NCBI GenBank assembly: GCA_023433505.1
Contig: JAEZCO010000020.1
Coordinates: 1-10,937 of the forward strand
Length of the DNA stretch: 10,937 bases
Direction: 5' to 3'
From: Bacillota bacterium
GTDB taxonomy: Bacteria; Bacillota; Clostridia; Acetivibrionales; DTU013
Shown piece by piece: positions 1 to 5,195 of this stretch (the stretch's first letter is position 1; each line of letters opens with the position of its first letter). The position numbers were made by a program, and so were the translations under genes. The notes beneath the pieces are model-generated. The model searched no databases and was not told the origin of the DNA. It worked only from the letters and a program-made list of their open reading frames with translations.

Positions 1-464
1 TTGGAGCTTAAACCAAGGGTGAATATCAATATAATCAGCGATGGTTCTATTAATGAGGATATCATCAATTCCCTGCTGGAGCCCATGCCTCCGAAAGTAC
101 TTCCCGTGTCCAGCCCTGCCAGCGTCAGAAAAAACCTTCCCAGAGCCAGCAAATATACCACCAGTATGGCATCACCCGTAAAACTGAAGGAAAAAAACTG
201 TGGTACTGCCGGAACGAATACAAAAGCTGTAAGAACTGAAATAAAGAAGATATAAGGAGCAGCCACAAAAATCCACGATGACGTCTCCGATATGACCATA
301 TCTTTTCTGAAAAGCTTGTAAAGGTCAAAGTATGTCTGTAACAGAGGTAAGCCTTTTCTATGCTGGATAGAGGATTTTATCTTTCGAATGACGCCGTTGA
401 CCAGCGGTGCGGTAAGTAAAATCAGCAGTATTTGCAATAAAACAGTTAAAACCGGACTTTGCAT
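1..464 (-). CDS. hyfC: HyfC/NuoH-like membrane subunit of a group 4 hydrogenase-type complex (3' end cut off)
   Basis: The 154 residues visible belong to the NuoH/HycD/HyfC family, the membrane subunit that links the soluble catalytic arm of complex I-like hydrogenases to the ion-pumping subunits. Hydrophobic segments lie at about residues 4-22, 64-88, 98-118 and 134-152. Between the first two is the conserved basic cytoplasmic loop (RKIKSSIQHRKGLPLLQ, about residues 27-43), followed by YFDLYKLFRK. The motif GLDTGSTFGGMGSSREL (residues 117-133) and the acidic IEP at 139-141 are typical of HyfC rather than of true NuoH. The ATG is preceded by a good AGGAGAGG ribosome binding site. The gene begins 20 bp after the hyfB-like gene ends, so the two are very likely cotranscribed. 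It is truncated by the window edge, not broken. The exact complex (Hyf, Hyc, Coo or Ech-like) cannot be decided without the downstream catalytic subunits. Confidence 0.88.
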   Translation of the reverse strand, partial: MQSPVLTVLLQILLILLTAPLVNGVIRKIKSSIQHRKGLPLLQTYFDLYKLFRKDMVISETSSWIFVAAPYIFFISVLTAFVFVPAVPQFFSFSFTGDAILVVYLLALGRFFLTLAGLDTGSTFGGMGSSRELMISSLIEPSLIILIFTLGLSS

Positions 465-484
465 AATATCCTCTCCTGTACCTG

Positions 485-2539
485 CTACCCCACACTAATG
501 GCAAAGTATACAAACATAAGCAGAATCGTAATAAATATATAAAGCAGGTAAGTATGTATACTCCCCGTCTGTATAACAAATCGGGTCTTTCTGGCGAAAT
601 TCACAATAAATTTGACAGCCGGATTGTAAAAATACTTTTCAAAGATGGAGCTGGTGGAGACGGTATATTTTGCCGCACTTATAAAATAGGGCTGCTTTCC
701 CTCCAGCACCTTAAAATCACGCTGCGGCTGAAGCATATTTCGAAAGACGATTCTTGCAGGCTTGGAAAATCCTGTGGAAGTATACTGCATTTTTGAATCA
801 AGGCTTTCGAATCCGCAATCCCATGTTCCATATTTTCTTATTTTCGTCTTTGGGAATACAACCGCCAGAACAAGGGTAACCACTGTAAACAGCAGCAGAG
901 CCAGCAATATAAGCACAAGAGGAGAGATTGAAGCATTGTTAACCTGAACCGGATATTTCAAAAAGCTGGAGAAGCCACTGACTTCACTGGCTATGCTTGT
1001 ATGAAACAGCTGAAAAACAACAGGCTCCAGAAGCTTTATAAAAAACATCGGGAATAAGCCAAGCAAAGCACACGCAACCGATAAGATCCCCATGGCAGAC
1101 AGCATCGGCTTGTTCACTTCTACAGCGCCAGCCGCATGCTCCGACCTTGGAAGAGCCAGAAATGAAATACCGTAAACCTTCACAAAGGTATAAACCGCCA
1201 AAGCGCCGGCCAGAGCCAGCAGAGCGCCCGATATCAAAATGATCAACTGCAGAAGGTCCCCTGCTGCAGCAATATTCAAAATCATTGCCTGGTAAGTAAG
1301 CCATTCGCTGACAAAGCCGTTAAATGGCGGTAAAGCGCAAATCGACATGGCCCCCGCTAAAAAGAAGATGGCTGTAAACGGCATTTTTTTAATCAGGCCG
1401 CCCAGTTTTTCGGAATCTTTGGTACCGGTGGCATAATGGATAGAGCCTGCACCAAGAAACAGCAAACCCTTGAAGATGGAATGATTAAAGACATGAAACA
1501 GTGCGGCCGTAATGGATAAGGCTGAAATCAGCATGTATCCGTAAGATGCTGCGGATATGCTCAAACCGATGCCCAGGAAAATTATCCCCATATTCTCAAT
1601 ACTTGAATAAGCAAGAAGCCTTTTTATATTCTTTTCCATCAACGCATAGCAAATGCCAAAAACGATAGAAATGGCACCGATGATCAGAATTACAGTTCCC
1701 CACCATCTTGTTTCGGCAGACATTGTGCCAAGGACAAACCTCAGTATGCCGTAAACGGCGGTCTTTATCATAACACCGGACATAAGGGCCGATACATTGC
1801 TGGGCGCAGAAGGATGCGCATACGGAAGCCATATATGTAAGGGAATAATGCCCGCTTTTGCACCAAAGCCGGCCAGAAACAGTAAGAATATCAGATTTTT
1901 CATTGAAGCCGGAATTGAAGATGCATCGATTAAGCCGATGACTGACTGACCGGAATATTTATATAGCAGGACGAAACCTACCGTGATAAAAGCAGTTCCG
2001 ATATGTGTCATGATAAGATAAATAATACCTGCTTTTTGTACTTCAGGCTTTTCATTCTCATAAACAACGAGAAAATAGGAAACCAGCGACATTATCTCCC
2101 AGGAGATCAGAAAAAGGAACAATTGGCCGGAGGTGACAACCAGAAGCATTGAGCATATGAAAAGGTTGTATAAAGCTCCCAGCAGTCCGGTATTTCTTTT
2201 TGTTTCGTAATGCTTGACATATCCCAGGGAATATATTGAAACAATCAAGGATAAGAATGAAATCAGAAATATAAAGAACGCAGAGAGGTTGTCTATGGTA
2301 ATATGAAGGTGAATAAAATCGAAGCTGGAGGATATTTCAAAGGTGATTGGATCACCTGTCCTGAAAAAAAGTTTTAAAAGTGAAATGTAAATAAACAATA
2401 AAGATGCTGCAATTGCCGATAGATACGAAACCAATTTGTTTAATTTATCTTTTTTGCTGAAAACGAGAGCCAAAACCGAGCTTAGAAAGAAAATGCACAA
2501 TCCTGCAATAAAAATGTATAAAACTGCCGAATCCGGCAT
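485..2539 (-). CDS. hyfB: HyfB-like proton/sodium antiporter-type subunit (complex I NuoL/M/N family)
   Basis: This is a 684-residue polytopic membrane protein, the ion-translocating subunit of a group 4 hydrogenase-like complex. Ion-path residues known in the family are visible: E148 in SWEIMSLVSYF, K228 in GAKAGIIPLHIWLP, K259 in MIKTAVYG, H353 and K357 in FNHSIFKGLLFLGAGSI, and E412 in GFVSEWL (equivalent to the NuoM glutamate). After the 14-helix-type core there is a C-terminal extension with helices near 540-562 and 663-682. The cytoplasmic segment WDCGFESLDSKMQYTSTGF (573-591) marks HyfB/HycC rather than Mrp antiporters. The start was chosen at ATG 2539, because a GGGGGGT ribosome binding site sits 7 bases upstream; a TTG 15 bases further out falls inside that site. 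It is the first gene of its operon, with a promoter just upstream, and is followed by the hyfC-like gene. The family is secure; the complex it serves is inferred. Confidence 0.9.
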   Translation of the reverse strand: MPDSAVLYIFIAGLCIFFLSSVLALVFSKKDKLNKLVSYLSAIAASLLFIYISLLKLFFRTGDPITFEISSSFDFIHLHITIDNLSAFFIFLISFLSLIVSIYSLGYVKHYETKRNTGLLGALYNLFICSMLLVVTSGQLFLFLISWEIMSLVSYFLVVYENEKPEVQKAGIIYLIMTHIGTAFITVGFVLLYKYSGQSVIGLIDASSIPASMKNLIFLLFLAGFGAKAGIIPLHIWLPYAHPSAPSNVSALMSGVMIKTAVYGILRFVLGTMSAETRWWGTVILIIGAISIVFGICYALMEKNIKRLLAYSSIENMGIIFLGIGLSISAASYGYMLISALSITAALFHVFNHSIFKGLLFLGAGSIHYATGTKDSEKLGGLIKKMPFTAIFFLAGAMSICALPPFNGFVSEWLTYQAMILNIAAAGDLLQLIILISGALLALAGALAVYTFVKVYGISFLALPRSEHAAGAVEVNKPMLSAMGILSVACALLGLFPMFFIKLLEPVVFQLFHTSIASEVSGFSSFLKYPVQVNNASISPLVLILLALLLFTVVTLVLAVVFPKTKIRKYGTWDCGFESLDSKMQYTSTGFSKPARIVFRNMLQPQRDFKVLEGKQPYFISAAKYTVSTSSIFEKYFYNPAVKFIVNFARKTRFVIQTGSIHTYLLYIFITILLMFVYFAISVG

Positions 2540-2572
2540 TTTCAGACCCCCCAAATCGCAATATCCGCTATT

Positions 2573-2601
2573 ATATTACAACTTTCGATTTAGGTTGTCA
2601 A
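2573..2601 (-). promoter_or_regulatory. Predicted sigma-A promoter of the hyf-like operon
   Basis: On the minus strand a perfect -35 TTGACA (2596-2601) is followed after 17 bases by TAATAT (2573-2578). An overlapping TATAAT lies 3 bases further on at less favourable spacing. Transcription would start around 2565, giving a leader of roughly 25 bases before the hyfB-like ATG. No operator-like palindrome was seen in it, and no LexA box. Confidence 0.65.
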
Positions 2602-2673
2602 ATCATTATTTTATGTAATTCCGTAAGAATAAGCGTTTGGTTTAATTAATTCCTACTAAGAAATTTTTATATT

Positions 2674-2958
2674 TTACATTCCGGGAATGAGAAGCTTGTC
2701 ACCGGCATAGATCATGCTTGTTTCCAGATTGTTTGCCTTCTTGATTTTAAATATGGTTTTTCTTATATCTCCGCCTTTACCATGTCTATGGGCTATCATC
2801 CACAAAGTATCGCCCCTTTCAACCGTTATGGTTTTATACTGCCGTACTTCGGAGCCATATACGGAGGTAGCGAAACCTATACTGCTTGCAATAATGGTCA
2901 ATGTAATAATCAGCGTATAGAATCTTCTTTTGTTTTTTAGTACATAATGTTTTTTCAT
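2674..2958 (-). CDS. yneA: YneA-like SOS-induced LysM membrane protein (putative cell division inhibitor)
   Basis: This is a 94-residue protein with a basic N-terminus (MKKHYVLKNKRRF), one hydrophobic segment at about residues 14-34 that could be a membrane anchor or a signal peptide, and one LysM domain at about 42-92. The domain begins YKTITVERGDTLWMIA and ends YAGDKLLIPGM. LysM domains bind peptidoglycan. In Bacillus subtilis, YneA has the same architecture (105 residues), is divergent from lexA, and delays division during the SOS response; this gene matches in size, architecture, position and LexA-box control. The start was chosen at ATG 2958, with a strong AGGAGG site 6-7 bases upstream; a longer reading would begin inside the promoter. 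The neighbours yneB and ynzC of Bacillus are absent. The identity rests on context and architecture rather than close sequence match, so a simple secreted LysM protein under LexA control is the alternative. Confidence 0.8.
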   Translation of the reverse strand: MKKHYVLKNKRRFYTLIITLTIIASSIGFATSVYGSEVRQYKTITVERGDTLWMIAHRHGKGGDIRKTIFKIKKANNLETSMIYAGDKLLIPGM

Positions 2959-2974
2959 AATGTAACCTCCTGCC

Positions 2975-2988
2975 GGAACATTTGTTCT
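2975..2988. promoter_or_regulatory. LexA box 1 (downstream of the yneA-like -10)
   Basis: GGAACATTTGTTCT contains a perfect GAAC-N4-GTTC dyad, the known Bacillus/Clostridium-type LexA site. It lies between the yneA-like -10 element (2996-3001) and its ribosome binding site, covering the expected transcription start or first transcribed bases. Bound LexA would block initiation of the yneA-like gene. Confidence 0.85.
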
Positions 2989-2995
2989 TATTCCA

Positions 2996-3024
2996 ATTCT
3001 ACACGAACGTTTGTTCTGTGTCAA
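2996..3024 (-). promoter_or_regulatory. Predicted sigma-A promoter of the yneA-like gene
   Basis: On the minus strand TTGACA (3019-3024, perfect) is separated by 17 bases from TAGAAT (2996-3001). The spacer is almost entirely LexA box 2, and box 1 lies just downstream. A promoter of near-consensus strength under dual repression fits a toxic, damage-induced gene. Confidence 0.8.
3004..3017. promoter_or_regulatory. LexA box 2 (inside the yneA-like promoter spacer)
   Basis: CGAACGTTTGTTCT contains a perfect GAAC-N4-GTTC dyad. Its centre is 29 bp from the centre of box 1 and 30 bp from that of box 3. It lies between the -35 and -10 of the yneA-like promoter, so binding would directly exclude RNA polymerase. 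Confidence 0.87.
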
Positions 3025-3033
3025 TATTTTTTT

Positions 3034-3047
3034 CGAACATTTGTTTG
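3034..3047. promoter_or_regulatory. LexA box 3 (overlaps the lexA -35)
   Basis: CGAACATTTGTTTG matches the LexA dyad except for one base in the second half-site (GTTT instead of GTTC). It overlaps the first three bases of the lexA -35 hexamer and lies 10 bases upstream of the yneA-like -35, so it is the probable autoregulatory site. Its imperfect half suggests weaker binding and earlier derepression of lexA than of the yneA-like gene; that last point is inference. Confidence 0.8.
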
Positions 3048-3072
3048 ACTTTTTAGTATAATTTGCTATAAT
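3045..3072 (+). promoter_or_regulatory. Predicted sigma-A promoter of lexA
   Basis: TTGACT (3045-3050) is followed after 16 bases by a perfect TATAAT (3067-3072). Transcription would begin near 3079, giving a leader of about 26 bases before the ATG at 3105. LexA box 3 overlaps the -35. Confidence 0.8.
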
Positions 3073-3104
3073 GATTCTAGAAGACTGAATAAGAGGTGTT
3101 ACAT

Positions 3105-3764
3105 ATGCAAAAGAAGCTTTCTGAAAAGCAGCAGCAGATCCTGGATTTTGTCAACAGCCAGGTGGAAGCAAAGGGATATCCTCCTTCCGTAAGGGAGATT
3201 TGCAGCGCTGTTGGTTTTAAATCCACATCCACAGTTCACAGCTATCTTGAAAAGCTTGAAAAATGCGGCCTTATTGTAAAGGATGCTACCAAGCCCAGGG
3301 CCTTGAAAGTCATCGGCGGAGGTAAAAAATCCACTCAGTCACCCAATGGTAACGGCGCCAATTCAAAGGAATATTATTCCAGAAAAGAATTGGTGGATAT
3401 TCCTATCATCGGTAAGGTCACTGCAGGTATGCCGATTCTTGCAGTTGAAAATATTGAAGATACTTTCCCGCTCCCTGTCGATTTTGTTCAAAATTCAACG
3501 GCTTTCATGCTGAAAGTACAGGGTGACAGTATGGTGGATGCCGGAATTCTGGATAAGGATCTTGTGCTGGTCAAGCAGCAATCCACTGCCAGCAACGGTG
3601 AAATCGTCGTAGCGCTCATCGACGACGAGGCGACGGTTAAGACCTTTTACAAGGAAAAAGGCTATTTCAGGCTCCAGCCGCAAAATCAGTTCATGGATCC
3701 GATTATTGTTAAAGAGAATCTTTCAATATTAGGGAAGGTTATAGGCGTATTCAGAAGACTTTGA
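3105..3764 (+). CDS. lexA: LexA, SOS response transcriptional repressor and self-cleaving serine protease
   Basis: This is a 219-residue protein of normal LexA length. The N-terminal winged helix-turn-helix (about 1-70) includes YPPSVREICSAVGFKSTSTVHSYLEKLE, typical of LexA. A linker rich in Ser, Asn and Gly (71-92) follows, then the S24-family autoprotease domain. The scissile Ala107-Gly108 bond lies in GKVTAGMPI, the catalytic Ser142 in VQGDSMVDAGI, and the catalytic Lys179 in EATVKTFY. RecA filaments on single-stranded DNA trigger self-cleavage, which derepresses SOS genes. ATG 3105 was chosen because AGAGGTG sits 6-7 bases upstream; an in-frame GTG at 3096 lies within that site. It is divergent from the yneA-like gene, shares its operators, and converges on hfq. 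No defects were seen. Confidence 0.98.
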   Translation: MQKKLSEKQQQILDFVNSQVEAKGYPPSVREICSAVGFKSTSTVHSYLEKLEKCGLIVKDATKPRALKVIGGGKKSTQSPNGNGANSKEYYSRKELVDIPIIGKVTAGMPILAVENIEDTFPLPVDFVQNSTAFMLKVQGDSMVDAGILDKDLVLVKQQSTASNGEIVVALIDDEATVKTFYKEKGYFRLQPQNQFMDPIIVKENLSILGKVIGVFRRL

Positions 3765-3796
3765 CACTATTGCCCGGATGGTATAGATAAAGAGAG

Positions 3797-3820
3797 AAAG
3801 CGCCCCAGGGTTTGCTTTTT
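3797..3820 (+). terminator. Possible weak terminator hairpin after lexA
   Basis: AAAGC (3797-3801) can pair with GCTTT (3814-3818), with a short C/G pairing inside an asymmetric internal loop. A run of T (3816-3820) overlaps and extends beyond the distal arm. The stem is short and interrupted, so this may only assist the stronger hairpin downstream. Confidence 0.35.
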
Positions 3821-3828
3821 CTTAATTT

Positions 3829-3858
3829 AAAAAAGAACCTTTGAAAAGGCTCTTTTTT
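3829..3858. terminator. Bidirectional intrinsic terminator between lexA and hfq
   Basis: The left arm runs 3829-3841 (AAAAAAGAACCTT), the loop is TGAA at 3842-3845, and the right arm runs 3846-3858 (AAGGCTCTTTTTT). Read rightward there is one A-C mismatch (3837 with 3850). Read leftward the same position becomes a G-U pair, so the stem is continuous in the hfq transcript. A T-rich tract follows in both directions, as expected for a shared terminator of two convergent genes. Confidence 0.8.
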
Positions 3859-3877
3859 TATTTTATGATGTTATGTA

Positions 3878-4120
3878 TTATTCCTTATTGTTGTCATTAA
3901 AGATAAAGTTTACTACTTTCATTGGACTGATTGTTGAAATAGCATGCTTATAAACCAATTGCTGTTTTCCTTCGGTGTCCAGCACAACTGTAAAATTGTC
4001 AAAGCCCTTTACCATACCCTTTAACTGAAAACCGTTGGTAAGATAAATCGTAACAGCAATGTGTTCTTTTCTTACCTGATTCAGGAATACATCCTGCAAA
4101 TTAATATTCGCTTTGTTCAC
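3878..4120 (-). CDS. hfq: Hfq, RNA-binding Sm-like chaperone
   Basis: This 80-residue protein is the hexameric Sm-fold chaperone that binds small RNAs and A/U-rich RNA. Q9 in NLQD, F43 in GFDNF and K58-H59 in YKHAIST correspond to the proximal-face RNA contacts known from E. coli (Q8, F42, K56, H57). The lateral rim reads RKEH (17-20) instead of the RRER of E. coli, as is common in Gram-positive Hfq. The C-terminal tail is short. It starts with GTG at 4120, supported by AAGGAGG 8 bases upstream; no in-frame ATG lies near. It is the last gene of the mutS-mutL-miaA-hfq unit, 70 bp after miaA, and ends just before the shared terminator. Confidence 0.97.
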   Translation of the reverse strand: MNKANINLQDVFLNQVRKEHIAVTIYLTNGFQLKGMVKGFDNFTVVLDTEGKQQLVYKHAISTISPMKVVNFIFNDNNKE

Positions 4121-4142
4121 CCAAATTTCCTCCTTAACCCTT

Positions 4143-4173
4143 TATATATCAAAATTAAACATTAGCTTGTCAG
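4143..4173 (-). promoter_or_regulatory. Possible weak internal promoter for hfq
   Basis: In the 70-bp miaA-hfq gap, a -35-like CTGACA (4168-4173) on the minus strand is followed after 17 bases by GATATA (4145-4150), or after 19 bases by TATATA (4143-4148). Neither is a full match. The gap is AT-rich and is the longest within this operon, which leaves room for separate expression of hfq, but the signal is weak. Confidence 0.25.
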
Positions 4174-4190
4174 AACCTATTATTAACATT

Positions 4191-5132
4191 CTACAAGAAA
4201 ATTCCAGATGATGCAATACAATATTCAATATTTTTTACCAGTTCGGCGGTATCCGTATCCGCATCCATATCCAGCCAATGGATATTTTCCACCCTCTTGA
4301 ACCAGGTAAGCTGACGTTTCGCATAATGCCTGGTATCACGCTTGATAATGAAATTTGCTTCTTCAAGCGTAGCCTCTCCCCTTAAATATGCGAATATTTC
4401 CTTATAGCCCAGACCTTGCATGGCAATGGTATTTCTCCCATACCCCATTTCCCGAAGCTTTTTGACTTCGGTCACAAGGCCCTGTTCAAACATACGATCC
4501 ACCCGTTTTTCTATTCTCTCATACAGCTTTGACCTTTCCATTCTCAAACCGAAGATGCGGTAGTCGTATGGGGGAGGTTCAAGCCTTGATTGCTGATGAT
4601 GATAGGAAATAGGCTTTTGGGTATGCTTAAAAACTTCAATGGCCCGGATGATTCGCTTAGTATCGTTCTCATGTATCTTTTTGGCGGCCTCAGGATCGAC
4701 CTCCAGCAATTGGTCATACAAAAACCTGCTGCCTTTTTCCTCCGATTCCTTTTGCAGCTGCTCCCGCAGCTCCCAATCACTTATGGTTTCGGAAAAATTG
4801 ATATTATACACCAACGAATTTATATATAGACCGGTCCCTCCGGCAATGATAGGATGCTTACCCTTTTCAATGATTTTATTTATGTCCCTGAGAGCCAATT
4901 CTCTGTATTTTGCCACATTGAATTCTTCGTCAGGGTAGATCTCATCAATCAAATAATGCTTTATCCCGGCCATTTCGTCAGCATCCGGCTTGGCCGTCCC
5001 GATATCCATATATTTGTAAACCTGCATTGAGTCTGCTGAGATTATTTCGCCGTTGATTCTTTTGGCAAGCTCTATGGACAGACTGGTTTTTCCTGATGCA
5101 GTCGGGCCTACTATGACAATAACAGGCTCCAT
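4191..5132 (-). CDS. miaA: MiaA, tRNA dimethylallyltransferase
   Basis: This 313-residue enzyme transfers a dimethylallyl group to N6 of A37 in tRNAs reading UNN codons. The P-loop GPTASGKT is at residues 9-16, ISADSMQVYKYMDIGTAKP (31-49) holds the conserved Asp34, AGGTGLYI is at 97-104, and the C-terminal RQLTWFKR is at 273-280. All are hallmarks of MiaA, and the length is normal. ATG 5132 was chosen because GGAAGG lies 8 bases upstream; an in-frame ATG at 5159 has no ribosome binding site and would add nine residues encoded by the purine-rich leader. It begins 55 bp after mutL ends and precedes hfq, an arrangement shared with many bacteria including E. coli (mutL-miaA-hfq). Confidence 0.97.
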   Translation of the reverse strand: MEPVIVIVGPTASGKTSLSIELAKRINGEIISADSMQVYKYMDIGTAKPDADEMAGIKHYLIDEIYPDEEFNVAKYRELALRDINKIIEKGKHPIIAGGTGLYINSLVYNINFSETISDWELREQLQKESEEKGSRFLYDQLLEVDPEAAKKIHENDTKRIIRAIEVFKHTQKPISYHHQQSRLEPPPYDYRIFGLRMERSKLYERIEKRVDRMFEQGLVTEVKKLREMGYGRNTIAMQGLGYKEIFAYLRGEATLEEANFIIKRDTRHYAKRQLTWFKRVENIHWLDMDADTDTAELVKNIEYCIASSGIFL

Positions 5133-5165
5133 ATCAGCGCCCTTCCCCCCTCTCCTCATTTACCA

Positions 5166-5195
5166 ATTATACCCAGATGGGTGATTCTTATACAA
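5166..5195 (-). promoter_or_regulatory. Possible internal promoter upstream of miaA-hfq
   Basis: On the minus strand a perfect TATAAT (5166-5171) lies 18 bases after TTGTAT (5190-5195), which overlaps the mutL stop codon. The -35 is only a half match. The spacer contains a small dyad, ACCCAGATGGGT (5171-5182, plus strand). In E. coli miaA and hfq have their own promoters inside this gene cluster, so an internal start here is plausible but unproven. Confidence 0.3.

Noticed and set aside
1..255. An 84-codon rightward frame at the left edge
   Set aside because: It is antisense to the hyfC-like gene, whose protein matches its family closely throughout.
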